A stretch of 64,000 nt of DNA from DATAYA01 sp963754235 (GTDB lineage: Bacteria > Pseudomonadota > Alphaproteobacteria > Acetobacterales > Acetobacteraceae). The notes under the pieces are model-generated. The model had not been told where the DNA came from, did not search any database, and was given only the letters and a program-made list of their open reading frames with translations. The stretch is taken from positions 62,001 through 126,000 of the forward strand of contig CAVWFK010000016.1 in the NCBI GenBank assembly GCA_963754235.1, in the 5' to 3' direction. The position numbers and the translations under genes were made by a program. Of the stretch, positions 8,702-18,087 are shown one piece after another. Numbering within the stretch: the stretch's first letter is position 1; every line of letters starts with the position of its first letter.

Positions 8702-10267
8702 TTAGAAATGGCGACGCTGAAATTCGTAGATCCGCCGGTACACGCCGCCGGCGGCCGCAGTTTCGTACGCCAGGCGGAAAATCTCAAACAGTTCGGCATA
8801 GAGGTCCGTCATTCTGCTGTCCGGTTCCACCACATGACTGACCGCGACCATTGCGGTGACCGCTTCCGCAACATCCGCGTAATAGCCGCAACCCAGTGCC
8901 GCCAGGATGGCGGCACCGAGCGCCGTGCATTCGCGGTTGCGCAGCAGCGCGAGCGGTCGTTGCAGGACGTCGGCGTGAAGCTGCACGAAGAAGTCGGATT
9001 GCGCACCACCGCCGGTCATGCGCAGCTCGGAAATCCCGCCATCGAGATCACGATCCATGGCGTCGACCATGAACCGCACCTCGCAGGCGCAGCCCTCAAG
9101 CAGCGCGCGGGTCAGACAGGCACGGTCATGATCGAGTCCCAGGCCGAGAAACGCTCCGCGCGCGGTCGTGTCGTAATAGGGCGTCACCTGGCCAGCGAAG
9201 AACGAATGGAAGATCGCTCCCCGGCTGCCTGCCGGCACCTGCTGCGCGAGCGCGGCGAGCAGATCGTACGCGCTGGTGCCCTCGCGTTCGGCCTTGCGGC
9301 ATTCGGCAGCACCGAACTGGTCCCGCCACCACTTGAAGCAGCTACCGATGGAAAATGCGCCGCCTTCGGCATCCCATTTGCCAGCGATTGCGTGGCCGCC
9401 GATGTACGGGGCCGGCCCGGTCACCAGCGACGGATCGTCCAGATGGGCAACCATCATCGCGGCAGTGCCGATGGTCACCTCCGCCAGCCCCTGCCGGATG
9501 ACCCCGGCACCCACCGCCGCGCATTGCTGATCCCCGCCACCGCGGCATAGCGCGGCGCCTTGCGGCAGGCCGGTCTCTGCCGCGGCCCTGGCCGACAGCC
9601 GGCCGATCATCGTGCCCGGCGCACCCACCGGCGGCAGCAGCGCCGGATCGACCCCGCCGGCCGCGCAAATCTGGTCGCTCCAGTTCAGTCGGCGGATGTC
9701 GAGCATGCCGTTCAGCGTCAGCGATGACGGATCGGTTGCGAGCGAGTCCGCACCCAGGCGACGCAGGAAATACTCCTGCCCATTGCAGATGTGGCGGGTG
9801 CGTGCCATCAGATCGGTCCGGTGCCGCAGCAGCCACGCGAGCTTTGCGATCGTCCAACTGCCGGCGATCGGCATGCCGGCGATGCGCCGGTAGCGCTCGG
9901 GCGCGATCCGCTCAGCAAGCACCGCCTCCATCTCTTTTGCGCGGCTATCGTTCCAGAGTATCGACGGCGCGAGTGGCCGCTCGTGTCCATCGAGCAGGAT
10001 GAAGCTGCCGCGCTGGCTGGACAGCGCGATCGAGCGGATCGCCTCGTCCGCGACGCCGGCGGCAGCTCGCGCCGCGTTGCTGGCGCGGCAGATGCCTCTC
10101 CAGACGGCTTCGACATCCTGCTCGGCCCAGCCCGGATGCGGATGCAGAGAAGGGTAATCGGCGTAGCCGCTGCCCAGCACATGGCCGCGATCGTCGAACA
10201 GCGCCACCTTGCTGCCGGTGGTTCCGGCATCGATCCCGACGAACACCGAGCGCGCGATATCGCTCAT
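8702..10267 (-). CDS. FGGY-family carbohydrate kinase (xylulokinase-like)
   Basis: This 521-residue ATP-dependent kinase of sugars, ketoses or polyols belongs to the hexokinase/actin fold. The N-terminal phosphate loop is VFVGIDAGTTGSKVALFD, followed by GWAEQDVEAVW, the catalytic region GGGDQQCAAVGAGV with an Asp, and the C-terminal adenosine motif RMTGGGAQSDFFVQLHADVL. Substrate cannot be read from the sequence; the FGGY family covers xylulose, ribulose, erythritol, glycerol and others. It is the last gene of the SorC-LIV-ABC operon and probably phosphorylates the imported or converted substrate. Start ATG 10267 was preferred; GTG 10273 is possible. The upstream stop lies within a few bases, so translation is probably coupled. 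Confidence 0.9.
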   Translation of the reverse strand: MSDIARSVFVGIDAGTTGSKVALFDDRGHVLGSGYADYPSLHPHPGWAEQDVEAVWRGICRASNAARAAAGVADEAIRSIALSSQRGSFILLDGHERPLAPSILWNDSRAKEMEAVLAERIAPERYRRIAGMPIAGSWTIAKLAWLLRHRTDLMARTRHICNGQEYFLRRLGADSLATDPSSLTLNGMLDIRRLNWSDQICAAGGVDPALLPPVGAPGTMIGRLSARAAAETGLPQGAALCRGGGDQQCAAVGAGVIRQGLAEVTIGTAAMMVAHLDDPSLVTGPAPYIGGHAIAGKWDAEGGAFSIGSCFKWWRDQFGAAECRKAEREGTSAYDLLAALAQQVPAGSRGAIFHSFFAGQVTPYYDTTARGAFLGLGLDHDRACLTRALLEGCACEVRFMVDAMDRDLDGGISELRMTGGGAQSDFFVQLHADVLQRPLALLRNRECTALGAAILAALGCGYYADVAEAVTAMVAVSHVVEPDSRMTDLYAELFEIFRLAYETAAAGGVYRRIYEFQRRHF

Positions 10268-10277
10268 ATTCACCCCG

Positions 10278-10862
10278 TCAGAGCGTCATCATCCACTCGG
10301 TCAGCCGCCGGAAGAAACGCGACCGCAGGTCGCGCTGGTCCGGCTTGAGTTCCGTGAGCAACTGTATCTTCCACGCCGCCAGATCCTCCACCGGCCGATA
10401 TTCCCTGATCGGCGTCGCGGCCAGCACCGTGTCGTCCGGTCCCCGCCAGTCTCGGTTCACGGGAAAACCGTACGGGATCAGCGTGTCGTGCCAGGTCGCG
10501 TCGAGCTTCACCCAGCGCCGATCGCCGCGCACCCGGACATAGTGATGAAAGTCGCACACCTCCGCGCCTTCGATCATCGCGCGCAAATCCTGCGGCATCG
10601 CCGGATGCGGCGCGATCCCGCGATTGAAATGTGTGAACATGGTGATCACTTCGGCCTCCCTGCCCGCGTCCCGCAGCAGGTCACGTAACAGGATATGCTT
10701 GCCGGAGCAGGAGCCGAGATTACTCGCGATGACTTTCACAGGATCGCGCTCTCCGGTCGAACCGTAGGGGATGTTCCGCACCGCGTGATAAATGGCGGCT
10801 AGCGCACCGGACTCCGGCAACAGATGCTGTTTCAGGAAGTCTGTGTAACTTGCTTTCGGCAT
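10278..10862 (-). CDS. Transglutaminase-like cysteine hydrolase domain protein
   Basis: This 194-residue soluble protein has a transglutaminase-like (papain-fold) core. The probable triad is Cys in NLGSCSGKHILLRDLL (about residues 48-63), His in CDFHHYVRVRGD (about 103-114) and Asp in WVKLDATWHD. Such proteins are often amidases or peptidases rather than cross-linkers. It lies between the ABC ATPase gene and the kinase gene in the same orientation with short spacers, so it belongs to the operon. A role in processing an amide-containing substrate would fit a LIV/amide-type transporter, but this is inference. Confidence 0.75.
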   Translation of the reverse strand: MPKASYTDFLKQHLLPESGALAAIYHAVRNIPYGSTGERDPVKVIASNLGSCSGKHILLRDLLRDAGREAEVITMFTHFNRGIAPHPAMPQDLRAMIEGAEVCDFHHYVRVRGDRRWVKLDATWHDTLIPYGFPVNRDWRGPDDTVLAATPIREYRPVEDLAAWKIQLLTELKPDQRDLRSRFFRRLTEWMMTL

Positions 10863-10883
10863 CGATTCAAGTCCGTACAGAGG

Positions 10884-11594
10884 TTACACGGCAAGATATT
10901 CCACCAGCAAATCACGATCTTCCAGCACCTCGCGCTCGAGACTCGCGACAATGCGGCCCTTGTCCATCGCATAGGCACGCTGCGCCATGCGCTCGATCAG
11001 GCTGGTATTCTGCTCGACCAGGAGAATCGTCAAGGCTTCCTCGCCGTTCAACCGTACCAAAGTCTCGCCGATCTCCTGAACGATGCTGGGTTGAATACCG
11101 AGCGAAGGCTCGTCGAGCAGCAGCAATTCAGGATGTCCGACCAACGCGCGCCCGATCGCAAGCATCTGCTGCTGGCCACCGCTGAACGTCCCCGCCGCCT
11201 GTCGCCGCCGCTCCCGCAGGATCGGAAAATATTCGTACACCAGATCGTAGCGCAACGCCGGTTTCGCCCGATTGACGGTCTCACCCATCATCAGGTTCTC
11301 TTCGACGGTCAAGTCGGGAAACACTTCTCGCCCCTGCGGAACATAGCCGACGCCCATCGCCGCGCGCTGATCCGCCCGCAACCGGGTAATGGGGGCGCCC
11401 CGCAAAATGATACCGCCGGCCCGCGCCGGGAGCAGGCCGATGATGGTTTTCATCAATGTCGATTTGCCAACGCCATTGCGCCCGATGACGGCGACGATCT
11501 CGCCGGCGTTGATGCGCAGGCTGACGCCCTGCAGGATATCCCCGCTGCCATATCCGGCGACCAGATCGCTCACGACCAGCAGCGCGTCGGCCAC
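10884..11594 (-). CDS. LIV-type ABC transporter ATP-binding protein (LivF-like)
   Basis: This 236-residue cytosolic ATPase is the second of two for a branched-chain-amino-acid/amide-type importer. Walker A is VIGRNGVGKSTLMKTI, the signature is TFSGGQQQMLAIGRAL and Walker B is LLLLDEPSLG; the VGYVPQGREVFPDLTVEENL segment is typical of LivF. The start is GTG 11594, three bases after the livG stop. The real ligand may not be an amino acid, given the sugar-kinase and SorC context. Confidence 0.93.
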   Translation of the reverse strand: MADALLVVSDLVAGYGSGDILQGVSLRINAGEIVAVIGRNGVGKSTLMKTIIGLLPARAGGIILRGAPITRLRADQRAAMGVGYVPQGREVFPDLTVEENLMMGETVNRAKPALRYDLVYEYFPILRERRRQAAGTFSGGQQQMLAIGRALVGHPELLLLDEPSLGIQPSIVQEIGETLVRLNGEEALTILLVEQNTSLIERMAQRAYAMDKGRIVASLEREVLEDRDLLVEYLAV

Positions 11595-11597
11595 GAT

Positions 11598-12332
11598 TCA
11601 ATGCTCGCCCAGGTAGATGCGACGCACTTCCTGGTTCGCTTCGATCTCCTCCAGCGTCCCTTCGCTGAAGATTCGTCCATAATGCAGCACCGTGACGCTC
11701 CGGCCGATCTGGCGCACGAACGCCATATCGTGCTCGACCACCAGTATGGCCAATCCCTGGCGATTGAGATCAATGAGGAAGCGGGTCGTCACTGACGTTT
11801 CCTCGGGCGTCATTCCTGCGGTCGGCTCGTCCAGCAGCAACAACTCCGGCCGCGTGGCCAGCGCCAGGCAGATTTCCAGCCATTGCTGGTGGCTGTGCGG
11901 TAGCGCCGCCGCCGGCACATCGCGCTCGGCGTCGAGATGCAGCGCGGCGAGCGCCCAGCCCAGCCGGCCGCTGTTCTCTCCGTCCGACCGGCCACGGCTG
12001 GCAATAAGCAGATTCTGCGCAACGGTCATGCCGCGGTAGACGCGCGTGGTCTGGAACTTCAGGCATAGCCCCTTGCGAACGCGGTGGTACGGTTGCAGGC
12101 GGGTGATGTCCTCGCCCTTAAACAGGATGCGGCCGCGATCGGGCTGATGCAAACCCGACAGCAAGCTGAACAGCGTCGACTTGCCGGCGCCGTTCGGTCC
12201 GATCAGGCAGCGGAGTTCGCCCGGCGCCAGCACAAAATCGAGGCGGTCCACGGCAAGCACGCCACCGAAGGATTTGGTCAGGTGCTCGACCCGCAACAGC
12301 GACCGGTCGGAAGGCGTCGCCGGCAACGTCAT
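11598..12332 (-). CDS. LIV-type ABC transporter ATP-binding protein (LivG-like)
   Basis: This 244-residue ATPase partners LivF. Walker A is CLIGPNGAGKSTLFSLLSG and Walker B is LLLLDEPTAGMTPEE. The usual LSGGQ is degenerate (LPHSHQQWLEICLAL), a feature also seen in urea/amide-type LivG proteins. It was set to start at ATG 12332, which overlaps the livM stop (ATGA); the longer open frame upstream is only the shadow of livM. Confidence 0.92.
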   Translation of the reverse strand: MTLPATPSDRSLLRVEHLTKSFGGVLAVDRLDFVLAPGELRCLIGPNGAGKSTLFSLLSGLHQPDRGRILFKGEDITRLQPYHRVRKGLCLKFQTTRVYRGMTVAQNLLIASRGRSDGENSGRLGWALAALHLDAERDVPAAALPHSHQQWLEICLALATRPELLLLDEPTAGMTPEETSVTTRFLIDLNRQGLAILVVEHDMAFVRQIGRSVTVLHYGRIFSEGTLEEIEANQEVRRIYLGEH

Positions 12333-13390
12333 CGCGTACTGCTCATCCCCGTCGCCCTTCGCCGGCGCCCGAGCCATCGCGCCAGCATGACGAAGATGCC
12401 TTCGGGAAAGAACAGCATCGTCACAAGCAGCAGAATCCCCATGATCAGAAAGGCATACTCGCCGCCTTGCACCGAGAGCGTATCGGCAAGCCAGCGCAGC
12501 GCGACCGTGGACAGCAGAACGGCGAGCAGGCTGCTCCGGCCGCCGACCGCGACCCAGATCACCGGCAGCGTTGCCGCGAGCAGCCCCATGCTCGACGGGC
12601 TGATGTAATTGCCCCACGAAACATAGAGAATACCACTCAGGCCCGCTGCCGCCGCCGCCAGCACGAATACCTGTATCTGCATGAGGCTGGCGTTGTAGCC
12701 GAGCATGCGCGTCCGCTCGACGTCGTCGCGAATACCGGCCACGACGTGACCGTACCGCGTGTTCACCAACAGTCGCAGGCCCAGGTACGTCAATGACACC
12801 AGCGCGATCACCAGGTAATAGAAGGCGGTCGAAGCGCCATCGAACACAAGCCCACCGATCTGCAGCGAGGGAATGCTGGTCATGCCGTTGTAGCCCCCGA
12901 GCAGAACGCTGCCCACTCGCCACTGATACCCCGCCGTCTGTCCGGCGAACGTTTCCAGGATCAGGGACAACACCAGCAGCAGCAGCGGGATGATCCATCC
13001 GCTCACCTGGCCATAAAAGACGAAATAACCGAATACCGCGGCCAGCGCGGCGCACGCCACGATGCCGCCGGCGGCCGCGAGCAGCGTCCCACCGGGCACG
13101 TCCACCAGGTTGCCGGCGAGAATGCCATAAACATAGCCCGCAACGGCAAAGAACGCGCCCTGCCCGAAACTCAGCACCCCGTTGTAGCCCCACAGCAGCG
13201 CGAGGCCGATGCCCATCGGGACATAGAGGCAGAAGCTCGCGAAATTGGACAAAGCGAACACCGAACCGACCAGCGGAAAGGCGAACAGCACCACCACCAC
13301 CACGATGAACAGGCACCAGAATGCCCGACCGTGCCCGAGCTCCTGCGGTCCGGTTATGGTTCGCCACAAGTACTTCCCCACCCCCACCAT
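12329..13390 (-). CDS. LIV-type ABC transporter permease (LivM-like)
   Basis: This 353-residue inner-membrane permease has about nine hydrophobic segments. The family signature GYNGVLSFGQGAFFAVAGY is near residue 70 and the cytoplasmic coupling motif GIRDDVERTRMLGYN is near 210. ATG 13390 overlaps the livH stop as TGATG, and the frame ends in an ATGA overlap with livG, so the transporter genes are translationally chained. The much longer open frame upstream is antisense/overlap noise in livH. Confidence 0.93.
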   Translation of the reverse strand: MVGVGKYLWRTITGPQELGHGRAFWCLFIVVVVVLFAFPLVGSVFALSNFASFCLYVPMGIGLALLWGYNGVLSFGQGAFFAVAGYVYGILAGNLVDVPGGTLLAAAGGIVACAALAAVFGYFVFYGQVSGWIIPLLLLVLSLILETFAGQTAGYQWRVGSVLLGGYNGMTSIPSLQIGGLVFDGASTAFYYLVIALVSLTYLGLRLLVNTRYGHVVAGIRDDVERTRMLGYNASLMQIQVFVLAAAAAGLSGILYVSWGNYISPSSMGLLAATLPVIWVAVGGRSSLLAVLLSTVALRWLADTLSVQGGEYAFLIMGILLLVTMLFFPEGIFVMLARWLGRRRRATGMSSTR

Positions 13391-14289
13391 CAGGAGGCGG
13401 CTCTTGCCATGTGCCGATAACGGAGGTCCTGCCAGTAACCCGAAAAGCCGCGCGGGAAAAACCGGATCACGACCAGCGCCGCAATCAACAGCCCGATGCG
13501 GCCGGTGAATGTGCCGAACACGCTGGCTAGCGGCGTCGCGATCACGGATAGCAGCGCGGCGCTCGTCAGCGCGCCGACGATCGGGTTGGCGCCGCCGCCA
13601 ACCACGACCGTGATGAACGCCACGTCGACGAACTGAGTGCCCATCAACGGAACAATGGTCGTGGTCGGCGCGTAGAGCGCGCCGGTCAGCCCGGCCAGTG
13701 CCGAGCCTGCGCCGAACGTGAGCAGATAGATGCGTCGCGTGTCCGTGCCCAGCGCGCGGGCCATCGCGGCATTCTGCATCGTGGCACGGGTGCGCACACC
13801 AAGCAGCGTATAATAGAACACCCACCATGCTGCCAGTATCGCGAGCAACGCTATCGCGAGCAGCAGCAGGCGGTAGCCGCCGAACGAATAGCCGCCGTAA
13901 GAGAGCGTCCAGGCCGGTAGCGGCACCGATTCCATCGACGGGCCGAACAGCAGCAGCACCCCCTGGCTCAGGATCAGGCTGATGCCCCAGGTCGCAACCA
14001 GCGCGGCCAACTTGTCGTCGTAAAAACGCCTGATGATGAAGCGCTCCAGCAGCATTCCGAACAATCCGACGCCGATGACGCTGAGCAGCATGCACACCGG
14101 CAGCGGCAGATGGGCACGATTGTAGGCGAGGGTCGTGATGTACGCGCCCAGCATGATCAGCTCGCCGTGCGCGAGATTGATCACGTTGACGACGCCCAGG
14201 ATGATCATCAGCCCAAGCGCGGCCAGCAGGAGAAAGGCAACGCTATCGGCGTATTGGTACAGCAGGTTGACGGCGTAACCGAGGTTCAT
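13390..14289 (-). CDS. LIV-type ABC transporter permease (LivH-like)
   Basis: This 299-residue inner-membrane permease partners LivM. The signature GVVNVINLAHGELIMLGAYI lies near residues 32-51 and MQNAAMARALGTDTRRIYLL (coupling loop) near 180. Start ATG 14289 gives the normal MNLGYAVNLLYQY start; the open frame extends to 14466 but that part is rich in Arg/Pro and unlike the family. Confidence 0.93.
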   Translation of the reverse strand: MNLGYAVNLLYQYADSVAFLLLAALGLMIILGVVNVINLAHGELIMLGAYITTLAYNRAHLPLPVCMLLSVIGVGLFGMLLERFIIRRFYDDKLAALVATWGISLILSQGVLLLFGPSMESVPLPAWTLSYGGYSFGGYRLLLLAIALLAILAAWWVFYYTLLGVRTRATMQNAAMARALGTDTRRIYLLTFGAGSALAGLTGALYAPTTTIVPLMGTQFVDVAFITVVVGGGANPIVGALTSAALLSVIATPLASVFGTFTGRIGLLIAALVVIRFFPRGFSGYWQDLRYRHMARAAS

Positions 14290-14360
14290 CGGCGGCTTTC
14301 CCGCAGCACGAAAAGGCCGTCGCGCCACATGCGCAGGCGCGACGGCCGCAGGTTTACCCG

Positions 14361-15891
14361 TCAAGCCTTCTTTATAAACATCTTGAAGAAGGGGTCCTCG
14401 TCCGGGATGTACTGCTTGTGCTCGGGGTGACGCACAAGGTTCACGCCGAGCCGGCGCGTCCACCACGGTTCAATGTGTGGCCATTCGGTCATGAACGTGA
14501 TGTTGTGCTGCTCGTCGCAGCGGGCCAGTCGGATGTAGTTGCTCAGACTATGGGTCGCCGGGTCCATGAACAGCCAGCCGGACGGCGCCTCCACGCCAAT
14601 ACCCGATTCCAACGCCTTGAGTACCTCTTGGCTTGTCGGTGGTTCCGGCAAGGCGCACCGCCTTCGCGTACAGGTGCGTCGCCACGTACGCGGAATGGCC
14701 TTCCATCGCCATGTACGGTTCGCTGGGAAACATCTTGCGCCAGCGCTCGACGAACTTGCGGTTGCGCGGCGTGGGAATTTCCTCCATGTAGCTCGCGGTC
14801 ACGTGAAAGCGGGCGAGCGCCGGCGGCTTAAAGCGCAGGTGCTCATACCCCTGCGCAATGTTGATGCTCGAGCCCATCGGAATCTTGAGCCCGGCGGCAT
14901 TCGCTTGCGGATAGTAGTTCGAGTGGTTCTGCCCGGTGATATACATCATCAGCCAGTCCGGCTTGGCCTGTTGGATGCGCGCGATGCTCGACGCGAATTG
15001 CGACACGCTCAGCGGGACGAATTCCTGCCCGATCACTTTCGCCTTGAGGAGCGGGGCCATCGCGTTGGTCCATGCGGCGCTGAGTTGCCCAAAATTGTAG
15101 TCGGCGGCCAGGATGTAGATCTTCGGCCCGAAGTTCTTGATCATGTACTGCATCACCGGCACGATCTGCTGCTCGGGCAGCGCGCCGGTGCAGAAGGTGT
15201 TCTCGTCGGCAACCCCGCCTTCGTACTGGTTGTTGTAGAAGTAAAGCATCTTGTTCTGGTCCATGATCGGGCGAATCGCCTCGCGCTCGGCGCTGGCAAA
15301 GCCGCCCATGATCACGTCCACCTTGTCCTGCAATATCAAGCGGCGTGCGAGCGACTGGAACTGGGTGTTGTCTGATTGAGGATCGGGCGCGATCAGGTCG
15401 ATCTGGCGTCCGAGCACGCCGTTCTCGCCCGACTTCACGAGATATTCGTCGCCCTCGTTCCAGACCGTGGCGTCTACGGATTCCGTGCCGCCGCGATCGA
15501 CGATCCCCTTGATGTTCTCCGTCGGTGGCTTCGCCGCCACCTTCGCGAATACGCCGGGTCCACCCGGTCCTTGCACACCGCCGTCAAGCGTCCAGCCCTC
15601 GTTGATTTCCTTGATTGCGAGCTGCGTGCCGTGCCACTTGTTAAGACCGAAGATCGCAAAATTACCGGAGCGATCCTCAAGCAACCCGAACTTGATCGTG
15701 GCGGAGGCGGCGGCCCGAGCCGGCTGAATCAACGGAAAACCGGAGATCGCCGATGCCGCGCCGGCGACCGCCATAGTTTGCAGGACAGCGCGGCGCGAGG
15801 GTTCGCAGCCAGCGCCGCCAATCCCGGCTTGGGTGCTTCCGGGACTGTTGGCCGGCTGGCTGGCCGGATCGTGATGCGGGTCTTCGTTCAT
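14361..15891 (-). CDS. LIV-type substrate-binding protein with twin-arginine signal, split by a frameshift near 14630
   Basis: This is a periplasmic binding protein of the urea/amide/branched-chain type. ATG 15891 follows a GGAGGA ribosome site. Residues about 31-62 form a Tat-type signal: SRRAVLQTMAVAGAAS, then cleavage after QPARAA. The mature part starts ATIKFGLLEDRSGNFAIFG and keeps the type-I binding fold through KPDWLMMYITGQNHSNYY. The frame is broken near 14630: one frame reads AVRLAGTTDK, and the continuation SQEVLKALESGIGVEAPSG is in another frame and runs to 14361. Without repair the protein loses about 85 C-terminal residues. It is the first structural gene after sorC. Confidence 0.88.
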
Positions 15892-15946
15892 TTCCTTCCT
15901 CCTTCGGTTGTCGGGCAGCCTACAGGTTTGCCGTTGTGCTACGGCC

Positions 15947-16984
15947 TCAGGAGCCATCGGCAGGCGTCCCGGCGGTCTCTGGCCGTGCACCTGCCTCGCT
16001 TCGCTCGCGCCCATCCTTTGGCGCCGCGCTTGCCGCCGGCAGCGCCAGCAGCGCCTGTGCCAGCGCGCTATCGACGATCAGGGTATTGACAAAGCCGCCG
16101 CGCACCGCCGCGGCGACCGCCTGCGCTTTCGCCACACCGGTGGCGACGCCTGCCGCCGTGGCGATTTTGCGGATGTGCCGCAGGCCGATGGTGATCAGAC
16201 GCTCGTAGAGTTCGGTGCGCACCACCTCGCCGTTGCTGTCGATGAAGTAGGAGAACACGTCGCCGACGGCGCCGGCCCGCTGCAACGACTTCAATTCGGC
16301 GTCGGACACATAGCCGCTCGTGACCAGCATCGATCGCACTTCTGGAACGACGGAACCGATGCCGACAATCGCGATATCGATCTCCTCGTAGTGCCGGAAA
16401 GTCTCGGCGATGGCACTTTCCCGCATCAGCAGCTCGCGCGTCTCCTTCTTGTCGACAATCCCTGGCGCATGCAGCAGCACCGGATGGACATTGAGCTTCT
16501 GGGCAAGCCGACGCGTCACTTCATGGCAATCGAACTGCCCCGAGAGTCTCTTGTTGCCGCCGGTGATCTGCACCACCGTTGCATCCGGAAGCTCCAGCGG
16601 CTCAAGCTGATTTACCAGCTCGAACGTGGTGCTGCCCCATCCCACGCCGATAACCGCATTCGGATCCAGCAGCTCGCGTAAGAACCCGGCGCCCGCCTTG
16701 CAGGTCACCCGCTTGATCTCGTCGGGCGCCAGTTCCGGAAGCACCTCGACCACCAGCGATGACTTGAGCCCGAACCGCCGTTCCAGCGCGCGCTCCATCC
16801 CGGGACTTTCATTGGACGGCGCGCGGATCTCGACCTGCACGACCCCGGTGTCGACCGCCTCCTTCAGCAGGCGCCCCACGCGATGGCGCGAGATGCTCAG
16901 ACGATCGCCGATCTGCGCCATCGTCAACTGGTCCCGGTAGTAGTAATGACAAACCTTGACCATGAGCGAGGACGGTTTCGGCAT
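15947..16984 (-). CDS. SorC/DeoR-type sugar-binding transcriptional regulator
   Basis: This 345-residue protein has an N-terminal helix-turn-helix (LTMAQIGDRLSISRHRVGRLL, residues about 19-40) followed by a SorC sugar-phosphate-binding domain (GVGWGSTTFELVNQLEPL, then IDIAIVGIGSVVPEVRSM). It heads the operon that runs down to the FGGY kinase, so it probably senses a phosphorylated sugar or polyol and controls this operon. The 154 bases upstream (16985-17138) are the likely promoter and operator region; no clear palindrome was picked out. The C-terminal 30 residues are low-complexity and probably not functional. Confidence 0.9.
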   Translation of the reverse strand: MPKPSSLMVKVCHYYYRDQLTMAQIGDRLSISRHRVGRLLKEAVDTGVVQVEIRAPSNESPGMERALERRFGLKSSLVVEVLPELAPDEIKRVTCKAGAGFLRELLDPNAVIGVGWGSTTFELVNQLEPLELPDATVVQITGGNKRLSGQFDCHEVTRRLAQKLNVHPVLLHAPGIVDKKETRELLMRESAIAETFRHYEEIDIAIVGIGSVVPEVRSMLVTSGYVSDAELKSLQRAGAVGDVFSYFIDSNGEVVRTELYERLITIGLRHIRKIATAAGVATGVAKAQAVAAAVRGGFVNTLIVDSALAQALLALPAASAAPKDGRERSEAGARPETAGTPADGS

Positions 16985-17138
16985 CTACATACCATCCGAG
17001 CAGGAGGCGCTCAAATGGTAACAGGCCGGCACGATCGTTGTCAACCGCGTCGTAACGCGGGTGCCTCAGGACCAGGGCCGCAGAGCGCCGCAGACGGCGA
17101 AAACGGTATCAAGCGGCCGATCGAGGCGCGACAGTGCT

Positions 17139-18087
17139 TCAGGAGTACTCGATGCGTGGGTCAATATAGGCGTAGAGCACGTCGACGGTCAGATTGATCA
17201 GCATGTAGATCACCAGGACAAAGATGATGCAGCCCTGTATCAGCGGATAGTCCCGCGTGCCGATGGCCTGGATGAGCAATCGCCCAAGCCCTGGATACGT
17301 GAACACCGCCTCCGTGACCACGGTGCCGCCGATGAAGCTTGCCATCATTAGCCCGACGATGGTCACGAACGGCAGCATCGCGTTTCGGAGCACGTGCCGG
17401 CCGACCACGTCGCGCTCCCGCAAGCCCTTCGACCGCGCGGTGCGGACGTAATCCGCCTTGAGTTCGCCGAGCAGCGATGCCCGCAGGAACCGCGCGAAGA
17501 TGCCGGAGACGTAGATGCCGAGCGTGAGCGCCGGCATCAGGAGATTTTTCACGGCAAGCACAGGCGATTGCCAGAACGGCACATAGGCCGATGCCGAGGG
17601 CAGCCAGTGCAGTTCGACAGCGAACAGCAGGATCAGCAGGATGCCGAGCCAGAAGGTCGGCACCCCGAGCGCCATTGCGCTCCAGCCGCTGAGCGCGCGG
17701 TCAAGCCACGAGCCGGGGGCGAGCGCGCTCATCACCGCCACCGGAACACCGAGCAGCAGCCCGACCAGGATCGCTGCGATGCCGAGCTGCACCGTCGCCG
17801 GAATTCGCTGCACGATGAGGCCGAAGACCGGCTGATGGCTCTGGATCGACGCGCCGAAATTGCCGTGCGCGGCATTCGTCACCCACGACCAGGTACTGGG
17901 CCATGATCGGCCGGTCGAGGCCGAGCCGGGCGATTGCGGCCTGCACCTGCTCGGGTGTGGCGTTCTCGCCGACGATGGCGCCGACCGGGCTGCCGGGAAC
18001 GGCGTAGATCATGCCCCAGATGCCGATCGAGGCGATGACCAGCACCGGCAGCATTTGCGCGATCCGCCGCAGGATGAAACCGATCAT
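17139..18087 (-). CDS. Dipeptide/oligopeptide ABC permease (DppB-like), frameshift near 17887
   Basis: This is a DppB-type inner-membrane permease. The N-terminal part MIGFILRRIAQMLPVLVIAS and the GSPVGAIVGENATPEQV loop are in one frame (from 18087). From about 17890 the rest (VTNAAHGNFGASIQ onward, with YVRTARSKGLRERDVVGRHV coupling motif) is in another frame ending at 17139. The shift is within 17880-17892, at DRPIMAQYL/WVTNAAHG. With one base corrected the protein would be about 315 residues, normal for the family. ATG 18087 overlaps the dppC stop (ATGA). Confidence 0.88.

Noticed and set aside
12329..14095. 588-codon frame starting before livM
   Set aside because: The part upstream of 13390 lies over livH in another frame and has no homology; livM starts at 13390.
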